From assembly GCF_021605415.1 (NCBI RefSeq), contig NZ_WKEQ01000010.1, positions 120,092 to 184,091 of the forward strand: 64,000 nt of DNA, in the 5' to 3' direction. Of this stretch, positions 45,446 to 57,451 are shown one piece after another. Under the pieces are notes generated by a model. It saw nothing but the letters and a program-made list of their open reading frames with translations. It made no database searches and was not told where the DNA came from. The DNA is from Pseudomonas syringae (GTDB lineage: Bacteria; Pseudomonadota; Gammaproteobacteria; Pseudomonadales; Pseudomonadaceae). Each line of letters opens with the position of its first letter. Positions within the stretch are counted from its first letter, which is position 1. The translations under genes were made by a program, and so were the position numbers.

Positions 45446-45466
45446 ACCCGCCTCTCGGCGGGTTTT
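45446..45466. terminator. bidirectional terminator
   Basis: ACCCGCC (45446-45452), TCTC loop, GGCGGGT (45457-45463), with A-tract before and T-tract after, so it can serve both the islet gene and the converging aldolase gene. Confidence 0.85.
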
Positions 45467-45494
45467 CTTTATTCAGCACAGTTCAACGCAAGGC

Positions 45495-46559
45495 TCAGTT
45501 GACCTTAGCGTTCAACTCACCCTTCAGGTAACGCTGATACATCGCTTCCAGCGAGATCGGCTTGATCTTCGAAGCGTTACCGGCGGTGCCGAACGCCTCG
45601 TAGCGAGCGATACACACGTCACGCATCGCGGTGACGGTGGCGCCGAAGAATTTACGTGGGTCGAATTCGCTCGGGTTGGTGGCCATCAGGCGACGCATGG
45701 CGCCAGTGGATGCCAGGCGCAGGTCGGTGTCGATGTTGACCTTGCGCACGCCATGCTTGATGCCTTCGACGATTTCTTCAACCGGTACGCCGTAGGTTTC
45801 CTTGATGTCGCCGCCGTACTGGTTGATGATCGCCAGCCACTCTTGCGGAACCGAAGACGAACCGTGCATCACCAGGTGAGTGTTCGGAATGCGCTTGTGG
45901 ATTTCCTTGATGCGGTCGATTGCCAGCACGTCGCCGGTAGGCGGCTTGGTGAACTTGTAAGCGCCGTGGCTGGTGCCGATGGCAATGGCCAAGGCATCAA
46001 CCTGAGTGCGTTTTACGAAGTCAGCGGCTTCTTCCGGGTCGGTCAGCATCTGGCTGTGATCCAGAACGCCTTCGGCGCCGATGCCGTCTTCTTCACCGGC
46101 CATGCCGGTTTCCAGCGAACCCAGGCAGCCCAGTTCGCCTTCTACCGAAACACCGCAGGCGTGGGCCATGGCCACGGTCTGCTGGGTGACGCGCACGTTG
46201 TAGTCATAGTCGGTCGGGGTCTTGCCGTCTTCGCCCAGGGAACCGTCCATCATCACCGAGCTGAAGCCCAGCTGGATCGAACGCTGGCAGACGTCAGGGC
46301 TGGTGCCGTGATCCTGGTGCATGCACACCGGGATGTGCGGGAATTCTTCGATTGCCGCCAGGATCAGGTGACGCAGGAACGGTGCACCGGCGTATTTGCG
46401 AGCGCCGGCCGAAGCCTGGACGATCACCGGGGAGTCAGTCTTGTCAGCGGCTTCCATGATGGCGCGCATCTGCTCAAGGTTGTTGACGTTGAAGGCTGGA
46501 ACGCCATAGCCGAACTCGGCTGCGTGGTCCAACATCTGGCGCATGCTGATAAGTGCCAT
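45495..46559 (-). CDS. fba: class II fructose-bisphosphate aldolase
   Basis: Zinc aldolase of 354 residues, of the Calvin/GapB-linked class IIB type, interconverting fructose-1,6-bisphosphate with triose phosphates. Zinc region [11 protein letters not shown] (H81, D83, H84), later VMHGSSSVP and [14 protein letters not shown]. In Pseudomonas, which lacks phosphofructokinase, it works mostly in gluconeogenesis. GGGAG before the ATG. Downstream member of the epd-pgk-fba set, though two small lipoprotein genes and a REP pair intervene here. Confidence 0.95.
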   Translation of the reverse strand: MALISMRQMLDHAAEFGYGVPAFNVNNLEQMRAIMEAADKTDSPVIVQASAGARKYAGAPFLRHLILAAIEEFPHIPVCMHQDHGTSPDVCQRSIQLGFSSVMMDGSLGEDGKTPTDYDYNVRVTQQTVAMAHACGVSVEGELGCLGSLETGMAGEEDGIGAEGVLDHSQMLTDPEEAADFVKRTQVDALAIAIGTSHGAYKFTKPPTGDVLAIDRIKEIHKRIPNTHLVMHGSSSVPQEWLAIINQYGGDIKETYGVPVEEIVEGIKHGVRKVNIDTDLRLASTGAMRRLMATNPSEFDPRKFFGATVTAMRDVCIARYEAFGTAGNASKIKPISLEAMYQRYLKGELNAKVN

Positions 46560-46701
46560 TGTGTGTCTCTCTCCCGGTTGAGGGTCGTTAATCGTGCCAG
46601 CCTGCCGGAGCGGCGGCGGCTATTCAAGTGATTGCAGATCGGGGGTCGAAGCCCGGTCTGATGATTCGGTGTTGGAAAATCTTCTGAACGACAAAGAACC
46701 C

Positions 46702-46791
46702 TGTGGGAGCGGGCTTGCTCGCGAATTCGGTTTAACATCCAACATCAATGCAAGCTGATACAACACCTTCGCGAGCAAGCCCGCTCCCACC
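46702..46791. repeat. REP-like inverted pair
   Basis: Forward copy 46702-46727 and inverted copy 46767-46791 of the GAGCGGGCTTGCTCGCGAA subtype between the lipoprotein gene and fba, an intra-cluster position on one strand. Confidence 0.85.
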
Positions 46792-46821
46792 TATTGGATC
46801 TGTGACGTCAATTCAATCGTG

Positions 46822-47154
46822 TTACTCGGCTTTGCAGCCACGGCCAATCAAATCATTGGTGGCGACCCAGTACACCAGGCCTTCCTCACCCTTGACGTGA
46901 AACGCCAGCATGTCATCGCTGTACAGCGAACCCGAGGCGCCCGGTTCTTCTTTCAGGCGATAGACCTGATCGGCGCCGCCCAACCGGACATCGACTTCCT
47001 TTTGGCTGGCATCGGCGTAGCGCCAAAGCACTTTCGCCTGGCTGTCGCACGTCCAGGTTGTCCAGCCATCCGGGGTGTCGGAGGACTGAAACAGGTTCAA
47101 CTGCGCACATCCGCTCAACACTGCCAGCGCCGTAACGGCGATCAAGCCTTTCAT
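46822..47154 (-). CDS. MliC-like lipoprotein (putative lysozyme inhibitor)
   Basis: Lipoprotein of 110 residues; lipobox LSGC at residues 13-16. The mature part carries the MliC/PliC pattern WTTWTCDSQAKVLWRYADAS, VYRLKEEPGASGSLYSDDMLAFHVKGEE with the S-G-x-x-Y motif that inserts into the lysozyme active site in characterised members. Outer-membrane or periplasmic location likely. Lies between pgk and fba, as small lipoprotein genes do in P. aeruginosa. Confidence 0.75.
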   Translation of the reverse strand: MKGLIAVTALAVLSGCAQLNLFQSSDTPDGWTTWTCDSQAKVLWRYADASQKEVDVRLGGADQVYRLKEEPGASGSLYSDDMLAFHVKGEEGLVYWVATNDLIGRGCKAE

Positions 47155-47211
47155 CCGTGTTCCTCGGCCGAAGGCGTCTGCCGCCGGCCCTGAGTTAAAG
47201 AGTCAGACCCG

Positions 47212-47433
47212 TCAAGGACAACCATGTTCCTTGGCCGGGGTTTGCGTCTCGTATTTCTCCAGACCGTCCGGCCCCGAGCGCTTGTTCAGCACCGGGTTGG
47301 TTTCAGCTTGCCAATCGGCCTGGTAGCAGCCTTTTTGCTGTTCGCTGGGTGCCGGTTCCGGGACAGCCTTGGGATTACTCCCGCAGGCTGCCAACGTAGC
47401 GGTCAGCAGCAACAGTGCTAACGACTTGACCAT
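47212..47433 (-). CDS. small lipoprotein
   Basis: Lipoprotein of 73 residues: lipobox LAAC at residues 14-17, then a short Pro/Glu-rich stretch and a tail with two more cysteines (GCYQADWQAE, HGCP). Function unknown. AAGGAG precedes the ATG at 47433. It follows pgk by 34 bases and may be cotranscribed with it; a longer in-frame start would overlap pgk and is not believed. Confidence 0.75.
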   Translation of the reverse strand: MVKSLALLLLTATLAACGSNPKAVPEPAPSEQQKGCYQADWQAETNPVLNKRSGPDGLEKYETQTPAKEHGCP

Positions 47434-47467
47434 GTGAACACTCCTTTGCCTGGTCAAACGGGCGGCC

Positions 47468-48631
47468 TCAGGCCTTGGCCCGGCTTTCAAGGACTTCAAC
47501 GGCCGGCAGCACTTTGCCTTCGACGAATTCGAGGAACGCGCCGCCACCGGTGGAAATGTAGGAGATCTGCTCGGCCACGCCATATTTGTCGATGGCCGCG
47601 AGGGTGTCGCCACCGCCGGCAATCGAGAATGCGGCGCTGTCGGCGATGGCCCTGGCCAACACCTTGGTGCCGTTGCCGAACTGGTCGAATTCAAACACGC
47701 CGACCGGGCCGTTCCACAGAATGGTTTTCGACGACTTCAACAGCTCGGCGAAGTTGGCCGCGGTTTGCGGGCCGATGTCCAGAATCATGTCGTCGGCGGC
47801 AACGTCGGCAATCAACTTGACGGTGGCGGTGGCGCTCTCGGCAAATTCCTTGGCAACCACCACGTCCACCGGCAGCGGCACGCTGACCTTGGCGGCGATG
47901 GCGCGCGCGGTATCCAGCAGATCCGGCTCGTACAGCGACTTGCCGACCGGGTGACCGGCAGCGGCGAGGAAGGTGTTGGCGATGCCGCCGCCGACGATCA
48001 GTTGATCGCAAATCTGGCTCAGGCTGTTCAGTACGTCGAGTTTGGTCGAGACCTTGGAACCGGCCACGATGGCGGCCATCGGTTGCGCGGGCGCGCCGAG
48101 GGCTTTGCCCAGTGCGTCCAATTCAGCGGCCAGCAAGGGGCCAGCAGCGGCGACTTTGGCGAACTTGGCCACGCCGTGGGTCGAACCTTCGGCGCGGTGC
48201 GCGGTGCCAAAGGCGTCCATTACGAACACGTCGCACAGGGCGGCGTATTGCTGGGCCAGTTCGTCAGCGTTCTTTTTCTCGCCCTTGTTGAAGCGCACGT
48301 TCTCGAACAGCACGATGTCGCCGGCCTTGACGTCGACGCCGCCCAGGTAATCAGCCACCAGCGGCACGTCGCGGCCCAGGGCCTTGCTCAGGTAGTCGGC
48401 GACAGGCTTGAGGCTGTTCTCGGCGGAAAACTCGCCTTCGGTCGGACGGCCAAGGTGCGAGCAGACCATCACGGCCGCGCCTTTTTCCAGGGCCAGCTTG
48501 ATGGTCGGCAGCGAAGCCAGGATTCGCGCATCGCTGGTGACAACACCGTCCTTGACTGGGACGTTGAGGTCTTCGCGGATCAATACGCGCTTACCTTGCA
48601 GATCGAGGTCGGACATCTTCAACACGGTCAT
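47468..48631 (-). CDS. pgk: phosphoglycerate kinase
   Basis: Glycolytic/gluconeogenic kinase of 387 residues. Substrate-binding start [26 protein letters not shown], the motif [11 protein letters not shown], and the nucleotide-binding end [16 protein letters not shown] are intact. The ATG at 48631 with AGGAAG upstream is chosen over one three codons earlier. It follows epd by 12 bases in one transcription unit. Confidence 0.96.
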   Translation of the reverse strand: MTVLKMSDLDLQGKRVLIREDLNVPVKDGVVTSDARILASLPTIKLALEKGAAVMVCSHLGRPTEGEFSAENSLKPVADYLSKALGRDVPLVADYLGGVDVKAGDIVLFENVRFNKGEKKNADELAQQYAALCDVFVMDAFGTAHRAEGSTHGVAKFAKVAAAGPLLAAELDALGKALGAPAQPMAAIVAGSKVSTKLDVLNSLSQICDQLIVGGGIANTFLAAAGHPVGKSLYEPDLLDTARAIAAKVSVPLPVDVVVAKEFAESATATVKLIADVAADDMILDIGPQTAANFAELLKSSKTILWNGPVGVFEFDQFGNGTKVLARAIADSAAFSIAGGGDTLAAIDKYGVAEQISYISTGGGAFLEFVEGKVLPAVEVLESRAKA

Positions 48632-48643
48632 GGGTCGCACTTC

Positions 48644-49696
48644 CTACTGTTTTTTTGAAGTCGCTGTTTGCAGATAGTGGTCTGCAACGTCCAGCATTCG
48701 GTTGGCAAAGCCCCATTCGTTGTCGAACCAGGCCAGGATGTTCACCAGCCGGGGGCCGGAAACACGGGTCTGACTGGCATCGACGATGGCCGAATGTGGG
48801 TCATGGTTGAAATCACAGCTTGCATGGGGTAGCTCGGTGTAGGCCAACAAACCTTTGAGCGGGCCACTGGTGGCGGCTTCACGCAGGATACGGTTGACCT
48901 CGGTGGCGTCGGTATCGCTCGCGGTCTGCATCGTGATGTCGAGGCAGGACACGTTGACCGTCGGCACCCGCACGGCTTTGGCCTGAATTCGCCCGGCAAG
49001 TTCCGGCAGCAGCCGCTCGATGCCGCGTGCCAGACCGGTGGACACCGGAATCACCGACTGGAACGCCGAACGCGTGCGTCGCAGGTCTTCGTGGTGGTAG
49101 GCGTCGATCACCGGCTGGTCGTTCATCGCCGAGTGAATCGTGGTGATCGACACGTAATCCAGACCGACGGCCTGATCCAGCAAACGCAACAGCGGCACAC
49201 CGCAATTGGTGGTGCAGGAGGCATTGGACACCAGCAGCTCGTCGCCGGTCAGGCAATCCTGATTGACGCCGTAGACGATGGTGGCGTCAACATCCGCCTC
49301 GCTGGCCATCGGCTGCGAGAACAACACGCGCGGCGCGCCGGCGTCGAGAAACCGCTGGCCGTCTTCACGGGTGTTGTAGGCGCCGGAGCATTCGAGCACC
49401 AGATCGACGTCCAGCGACGCCCAATCAATGCCTTCGGGGGTGGCACTGCGCAGCACCTTCACGCAATCGCCATTGATATAGAGACAATCGCCGTCGACCT
49501 TCACTTCGCCGGGAAAACGCCCGTGAGTGGAGTCGAAGCGTGTCAGGTATTCGATGCTGGCCATGTCGGCCAGATCGTTGATCGCGACAATTTCAAACCC
49601 GGCTTTCGCCCCTCGCTCGAACAACGCACGCAAGACGCAACGACCGATACGACCGTAGCCGTTGAGTGCAACTTTGTAAGGACGCTGTTGAGGCAT
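48644..49696 (-). CDS. epd: erythrose-4-phosphate dehydrogenase
   Basis: GapA-like dehydrogenase of 350 residues; Epd makes 4-phosphoerythronate for pyridoxal phosphate synthesis. Rossmann start VALNGYGRIGRCVLRALFERG, catalytic C161 in SNASCTTNCGVPLL, and WFDNEWGFANRMLD at the end. Epd rather than Gap is assigned from the Epd-like start and the epd-pgk-fba order; a glyceraldehyde-3-phosphate role cannot be excluded by sequence alone. First gene of the pgk unit. Confidence 0.9.
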   Translation of the reverse strand: MPQQRPYKVALNGYGRIGRCVLRALFERGAKAGFEIVAINDLADMASIEYLTRFDSTHGRFPGEVKVDGDCLYINGDCVKVLRSATPEGIDWASLDVDLVLECSGAYNTREDGQRFLDAGAPRVLFSQPMASEADVDATIVYGVNQDCLTGDELLVSNASCTTNCGVPLLRLLDQAVGLDYVSITTIHSAMNDQPVIDAYHHEDLRRTRSAFQSVIPVSTGLARGIERLLPELAGRIQAKAVRVPTVNVSCLDITMQTASDTDATEVNRILREAATSGPLKGLLAYTELPHASCDFNHDPHSAIVDASQTRVSGPRLVNILAWFDNEWGFANRMLDVADHYLQTATSKKQ

Positions 49697-49749
49697 GGGG
49701 TTCTCGATAATGCGCAGGCAGACACAATGCTTATTTGCGGCACATCCCT

Positions 49750-49839
49750 TGTGGGAGCTGGCTTGCCAGCGATAGGGCCATCCGCTTCAGCATAAATGCT
49801 GACTGAACGGACGCTATCGCTGGCAAGCCAGCTCCCACA
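49750..49839. repeat. REP-like inverted pair
   Basis: Forward copy 49750-49774 and inverted copy 49814-49839 of the GCTGGCTTGCCAGCGAT subtype between tkt and epd. Confidence 0.85.
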
Positions 49840-49876
49840 GGGAATTGCGGTGACCGCTAGATCACCGCGTTGCGAC

Positions 49877-51874
49877 TTAGTCTTCCAGCAGTTCTTCAGC
49901 CTGACCCAGGATGTTTTCCAGGGTGAAGCCAAACTCTTCGAACAACGCAGAAGCCGGAGCCGATTCGCCGTAGGTGGTCATGCCGATCACGCGACCTTCC
50001 AGACCCACGTACTTGAACCAGAAATCGGCGTGGGCCGCTTCGATGGCGATTCGGGCGCTGACCTGCAACGGCAGAACGGCTTGCTTGTAACCAGCGTCCT
50101 GTGCGTCGAACAGGCTGGTGCAAGGCATCGAAACCACGCGCACCTTGCGGCCCTGCTCGGTCAGTTTGTCGAAGGCTTGAACCGCCAGCCCCACTTCCGA
50201 ACCGGTCGCGATCAGAATCAGCTCGGGCTCGCCCGCGCAGTCTTTCAGCACATAACCACCACGGCTGATGTCGGCGATCTGGCCGGCATCACGGGTTTGG
50301 TGCTGCAGGTTCTGACGCGAGAAGATCAGCGCCGAAGGGCCGTCCTTGCGCTCCAAAGCGTTTTTCCAGGCCACGGCCGATTCAACGGCATCGGCTGGAC
50401 GCCAAGTGTCGAGGTTCGGCGTGCTGCGCAGGCTGGTCAGTTGCTCGATCGGCTGGTGCGTCGGGCCGTCTTCGCCCAGACCGATGGAGTCGTGGGTGTA
50501 GACATGGATCACACGCTTCTTCATCAGCGCCGACATGCGCACCGCGTTACGGGCGTACTCCATGAACATCAGGAAGGTCGCGCCGTAAGGCACCAGGCCG
50601 CCGTGCAGGGACACGCCGTTCATGATGGCGGTCATGCCGAATTCACGCACGCCGTAGTACATGTAGTTGCCGCTGGCGTCTTCAGCGCTGACACCTTTGC
50701 AACCTTTCCACAGGGTCAGGTTGGAACCGGCCAGGTCAGCCGAACCACCCAGCACTTCCGGCAACAGCGGGCCGAAGGCGTTGAGGGTGTTCTGGCTGGC
50801 TTTACGGCTGGCGATGGTTTCGCCCTTCTCGGCGACTTCGGCGATGTAGGCCGAGGCTTTTTCCGAGAAGTCAGCCGGCAACTCGCCGCTCATGCGACGG
50901 ATGAATTCGTTGGCTTCGGTCGGGAAGGCAGCGGAGTAAGCAGCGAAACGCTGATCCCACTCGGCTTCGGCGGCTTTGCCGGCTTCCTTGGCATCCCATT
51001 CGGCGTAGATGTCGGCCGGGATTTCGAACGGGCCGTGGTTCCAGTTCAGTGCCTGGCGGGTCAGTGCGATTTCCGCGTCGCCCAGTGGCGCGCCGTGGCA
51101 ATCTTCCTTGCCCTGCTTGTTTGGCGAACCGAAACCGATGGTGGTCTTGCAGCAGATCAGGGTCGGCTGCTCGCTCTTGCGCGCGGTGTCGATGGCGGTC
51201 TTGATTTCTTCCGGGTCATGACCGTCGACGTTGCGGATCACTTGCCAGTTGTAGGCTTCGAAACGCTTCGGCGTGTCATCGGTGAACCAGCCTTCGACTT
51301 CACCGTCGATGGAGATGCCGTTGTCATCATAGAAGGCGATCAGCTTGCCCAGGCCCAAAGTGCCGGCCAGGGAAGCGACTTCGTGGGAAATGCCTTCCAT
51401 CATGCAGCCATCACCCAGGAACACGTAGGTGTGGTGATCGACGATGTTGTGGCCAGGGCGATTGAATTGCGCGCCCATGACTTTTTCCGCCAGTGCAAAA
51501 CCCACGGCGTTGGCCAGACCCTGCCCCAGTGGGCCAGTGGTGGTCTCGACGCCCGGGGTGTAGCCGAATTCCGGGTGGCCCGGGGTTCGGCTGTGCAGTT
51601 GACGGAACTGCTTGAGGTCGTCGATCGACAGGTCGTAACCGGTCAGGTGCAGCAGCGAGTAGATCAACATCGAGCCGTGGCCGTTGGACAGCACGAAGCG
51701 GTCACGGTCGGCGAACGATGGATTGCTCGGGTTGTGCTTGAGGTAGTCGCGCCAAAGCACTTCGGCGATATCTGCCATACCCATAGGTGCACCGGGATGG
51801 CCGCTGTTGGCTTTTTGCACGGCATCCATGCTGAGGGCACGAATGGCGTTGGCACGCTCACGACGGCTAGGCAT
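49877..51874 (-). CDS. tktA: transketolase
   Basis: Thiamine diphosphate enzyme of 665 residues for the non-oxidative pentose phosphate pathway. N-terminal [34 protein letters not shown]; diphosphate-binding [19 protein letters not shown]; the transketolase signature [24 protein letters not shown] segment. AGGAG precedes the ATG at 51874; a longer in-frame extension upstream is not protein-like. Upstream of epd-pgk on the same strand and divergent from the sahR-metK pair. Confidence 0.96.
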   Translation of the reverse strand: MPSRRERANAIRALSMDAVQKANSGHPGAPMGMADIAEVLWRDYLKHNPSNPSFADRDRFVLSNGHGSMLIYSLLHLTGYDLSIDDLKQFRQLHSRTPGHPEFGYTPGVETTTGPLGQGLANAVGFALAEKVMGAQFNRPGHNIVDHHTYVFLGDGCMMEGISHEVASLAGTLGLGKLIAFYDDNGISIDGEVEGWFTDDTPKRFEAYNWQVIRNVDGHDPEEIKTAIDTARKSEQPTLICCKTTIGFGSPNKQGKEDCHGAPLGDAEIALTRQALNWNHGPFEIPADIYAEWDAKEAGKAAEAEWDQRFAAYSAAFPTEANEFIRRMSGELPADFSEKASAYIAEVAEKGETIASRKASQNTLNAFGPLLPEVLGGSADLAGSNLTLWKGCKGVSAEDASGNYMYYGVREFGMTAIMNGVSLHGGLVPYGATFLMFMEYARNAVRMSALMKKRVIHVYTHDSIGLGEDGPTHQPIEQLTSLRSTPNLDTWRPADAVESAVAWKNALERKDGPSALIFSRQNLQHQTRDAGQIADISRGGYVLKDCAGEPELILIATGSEVGLAVQAFDKLTEQGRKVRVVSMPCTSLFDAQDAGYKQAVLPLQVSARIAIEAAHADFWFKYVGLEGRVIGMTTYGESAPASALFEEFGFTLENILGQAEELLED

Positions 51875-52078
51875 CGCTGATCTCCTGGGGATTGTGAAAC
51901 CGGACTGAAAAATCGGAACGGAAAAAAGGCGAGCATTTTCCCTCACCCGGACGCCTTGGGGCAATGACAGAAAGTCATCTGCGGGCGTTTTTCCCATGGA
52001 TAACGGCGGTTTCAGCAGGTGAAACCTTTCCGCTATTGGTTTGTAGAGTGAACCGCTTGCGGAGAAGTGCCATCTATC

Positions 52079-52108
52079 GAGCAATATCAAAACTTTTTGA
52101 TATTGCTC
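52079..52108. promoter_or_regulatory. 30-bp palindrome before the ArsR-methyltransferase gene (candidate SahR operator)
   Basis: Arms GAGCAATATCAAAA (52079-52092) and TTTTGATATTGCTC (52095-52108) are perfectly complementary around a two-base centre. It lies 38 bases before the start of the regulator and about 200 before tkt. The ATATCAA-type half-site suits an ArsR-family dimer. Confidence 0.65.
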
Positions 52109-52146
52109 TTGCGGTGTTTTCGGAGCGTCACTAGACTGCCAGCCCT

Positions 52147-53142
52147 ATGAACTTACGCGTGCCTTCCATTCGCCATGACGATTGCGACGAGCTGGCGGCC
52201 CTGTGCAAGGCCGGCGGCGATCCGCTGCGGCTGAATGTATTGCGCGCGCTGACCAACGACTCGTTCGGCGTATTGGAACTGACGCAGATTTTCGGTATCG
52301 GCCAGTCCGGCATGAGCCACCACCTTAAAGTGCTGGCTCAGGCCGATCTGGTGGCGACCCGACGTGAAGGCAATGCGATTTTCTACCGTCGCGCCCTGCC
52401 CCACACCGAACTGTTGGGCGGCAAGCTGCACGCCGCGTTGCTGGAAGAGGTCGACAACTTGACGCTGCCCGTCGAAGTACAGGCGCGGATCGCGCAGGTT
52501 CATGGACAACGGGCGGCGGCCAGCCAGGACTTTTTCGCCCGGGTGGCGGAGAAATTTCGCGCCCAGCAAGACCTGATTGCCGGCCTCCCGCAATACCGTG
52601 AAAGCGTGCTGGCCCTGCTCGACAAGCTCAATTTCAATGGTGCAGCCACGGCCATCGAAGTCGGCCCTGGAGACGGCGCATTCTTGCCGGAACTGGCGCG
52701 CCGCTTCCATGCAGTGACCGCACTGGACAACAGCCCGGCGATGCTCGAACTGGCGCGCCAGGTCTGTGAACGTGAACAGCTGGCTAACGTCAGCCTGCAA
52801 CTGGCCGATGCATTGAACGGCACAAGCCTTCAGGCCGATTGCGTGGTGCTGAACATGGTGCTGCACCATTTCGCCGCGCCGGCCGATGCGCTCAAGCACA
52901 TGGCCGACCTGCTGCAACCGGGCGGTAGTCTGCTCGTGACAGAGTTATGTAGCCACAACCAGAGTTGGGCCAGGGAGGCTTGCGGTGATCTCTGGTTGGG
53001 GTTTGAACAGGACGATTTGGCCCGTTGGGCCACCGCTGCGGGACTCGTTCCCGGGGAAAGCCTCTATGTAGGCTTACGTAATGGTTTCCAGATCCAGGTT
53101 CGCCACTTTCAGCGGCCGGCTGGCGACACTCACCATCGGTAA
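52147..53142 (+). CDS. sahR: ArsR-family regulator fused to SAM methyltransferase domain (SahR-like)
   Basis: Two-domain protein of 331 residues. Residues about 12-90 are an ArsR winged helix (LELTQIFGIGQSGMSHHLKVLAQADLVATRREGNAIFY); no metal-binding cysteine cluster is evident. Residues about 125-310 are a class I methyltransferase domain with motif I AIEVGPGDGAFLPEL. SahR regulators repress SAM-cycle genes in proteobacteria and respond to S-adenosylhomocysteine. Placement 18 bases before metK and the palindrome upstream support this name; whether the methyltransferase domain is catalytic or a sensor is unknown. Confidence 0.8.
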   Translation: MNLRVPSIRHDDCDELAALCKAGGDPLRLNVLRALTNDSFGVLELTQIFGIGQSGMSHHLKVLAQADLVATRREGNAIFYRRALPHTELLGGKLHAALLEEVDNLTLPVEVQARIAQVHGQRAAASQDFFARVAEKFRAQQDLIAGLPQYRESVLALLDKLNFNGAATAIEVGPGDGAFLPELARRFHAVTALDNSPAMLELARQVCEREQLANVSLQLADALNGTSLQADCVVLNMVLHHFAAPADALKHMADLLQPGGSLLVTELCSHNQSWAREACGDLWLGFEQDDLARWATAAGLVPGESLYVGLRNGFQIQVRHFQRPAGDTHHR

Positions 53143-53160
53143 ATTCAGGAAAAAATCGAG

Positions 53161-54351
<1,191 letters not shown>

Positions 54352-54371
54352 GACTTTCCTGGCTGCATGAA

Positions 54372-54408
54372 AAGCCCCGCACGGTTTGCGCCGTGCGGGG
54401 CTTTTTTT
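54372..54408 (+). terminator. metK terminator
   Basis: AAGCCCCGCACGG (54372-54384) pairs with CCGTGCGGGGCTT (54391-54403), six-base loop, then a run of T. A 13-pair stem. Confidence 0.92.
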
Positions 54409-54414
54409 GGGGTC

Positions 54415-54495
54415 AAAAGATCGCAGCCTTCGGCAGCTCCCACACGGATCACGCCTTCCCCTGCAAGAGCTGACGCAGGCTGCGATCTGTTGATC
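54415..54495. repeat. GATCGCAGCC inverted repeat pair
   Basis: AAAAGATCGCAGCC with GGCAGCTCC at 54415-54440, and an inverted GAGCTGACGCAGGCTGCGATC copy near 54467-54487. Same repeat family as at 40352, 58632 and 63851. Confidence 0.7.
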
Positions 54496-54576
54496 TTCAA
54501 CCCCTTGGAAACACCCCGAAAAACACTCCACCATCGAAGCAAAAATCCTGATCTAGCCTTCAAGCATTCCCCCTGA

Positions 54577-56262
<1,686 letters not shown>

Positions 56263-56359
56263 ACGCGCATCCCCGGTCATCCGGGAACCCAATGGCTGCA
56301 CCAGCGCTCCAACAGCGCAGTGCCCCAACGACCCGTTTGTCTTTGCACATGGAGCTTGT

Positions 56360-56755
56360 ATGAAACTTCTTGCACCACTCGCCCTGCTGGCCCTTTGTGG
56401 CGTCATGGCCGCTCCCTTGATGGCCGCCGAAGACGCTCCCGGCCTTACCGGTTGCGCCGCAAAAAAGCAGGGCGTCATCAACCAGATCGAGCAAGCCAAG
56501 TCGCGCGGCAACGCCGATCAGCAAGCCGGCCTTGAAACCGCGCTGCGTGAAGTCACCGAGCACTGCACCGACGCCGGCCTGAAGAAAGAGCGCGAAAACA
56601 AAGTGCTCGACGCCAAGCACGAAGTCAGCAAGCGTCAGGCTGATCTCGACAAGGCGATGAAGAAAGGCGATCCGGAGAAGATCAACAAGCGCAAAGACAA
56701 ACTTGCCGAATCGCGCAAGGAGTTACAAGAAGCGCTGGACGAGATCGATAAGTAA
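56360..56755 (+). CDS. DUF1090 family periplasmic protein
   Basis: Secreted protein of 131 residues, signal peptide MKLLAPLALLALCGVMAAPLMA. The mature part has the DUF1090 pattern: GLTGCAAKKQGVINQIEQAK with a second cysteine near HCTDAG, and a long charged helix (VLDAKHEVSKRQADLDKAMKK) likely forming a coiled coil. Function unknown; E. coli YqjC is a relative linked to acid stress. GGAG before the ATG at 56360. Confidence 0.85.
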   Translation: MKLLAPLALLALCGVMAAPLMAAEDAPGLTGCAAKKQGVINQIEQAKSRGNADQQAGLETALREVTEHCTDAGLKKERENKVLDAKHEVSKRQADLDKAMKKGDPEKINKRKDKLAESRKELQEALDEIDK

Positions 56756-56783
56756 CACATCCGTGTTGCGGTGAATGTCAGAT

Positions 56784-56854
56784 CGCCTTCGCAAGCAGGC
56801 TCGCTCCCACGGTTTCGCATCGATCCCTGTAGGAGCGAGCCTGCTCGCGAAGGC
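56784..56854. repeat. REP-like inverted pair
   Basis: Inverted copy about 56784-56811 and forward copy 56827-56854 of the CGCCTTCGC-AGCAGGCTCGCTCC subtype between converging genes. Confidence 0.8.
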
Positions 56855-56874
56855 GTCGGATCAGACACCCTGAA

Positions 56875-57324
56875 TCAATGATCGCGAAACTGTTTATGGC
56901 AAGCGCTACAGGCATCCTCGACTTTCTGCACCGCAGGCCCGAGGTTGCCGGCCTTGTACGGCTGAACCTTGCTGGCGGTCACCAACTCACCGGTGGCCGC
57001 TTCAAGGTTGCGGGCCAGCTCCTGAAAACGGGCCTGTTTTTGCCAGACTTCGTCCTTGGCGCTGGTGTGGTCTTCTTCACGAACCTGTGGAAAATGCTTC
57101 CACGGCTCATGGGACAACGCATCGAGCTTGACCGCGCCCTCGGCGAATTTCGGCCCGTCGAACGGAATGCGTCCACGCAACATGCCGCCGAGGTCTTCGC
57201 CGGTCTTGAGCATCTGCTTGAAGATCGCCTTGCGCTGGCCCAGCGGAGAATTCGGATCGACACCGCCGCAAGCGGACAGGGTCAGACAGGCCAGCAATAC
57301 AACAGAAATGCTTTTAAGAGTCAT
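56875..57324 (-). CDS. cytochrome c (c'-type) lipoprotein
   Basis: Predicted heme lipoprotein of 149 residues. Lipobox LSAC at residues 16-19; heme-binding CxxCH at 139-143 (CSACHKQFRDH) close to the C-terminus, as in four-helix cytochrome c' / c556-type proteins (PF01322). Rest is helical. Electron partner unknown. Divergent from mltA. Confidence 0.85.
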   Translation of the reverse strand: MTLKSISVVLLACLTLSACGGVDPNSPLGQRKAIFKQMLKTGEDLGGMLRGRIPFDGPKFAEGAVKLDALSHEPWKHFPQVREEDHTSAKDEVWQKQARFQELARNLEAATGELVTASKVQPYKAGNLGPAVQKVEDACSACHKQFRDH

Positions 57325-57451
57325 GGTGGCTTCAGGTCACGGAAACGGCGGCCAGTATCCCCGCCTCGCCGAGAAACACCAATATCCCTATTAAATTTAC
57401 GGGTAGCTTGAGCGCATGGAGCTTTCAGGCAACCGGCACAGGAATCACTCC

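Noticed and set aside
49796..51880. 694-codon plus-strand frame opposite tkt
   Set aside because: Antisense shadow of the transketolase gene, no motifs.
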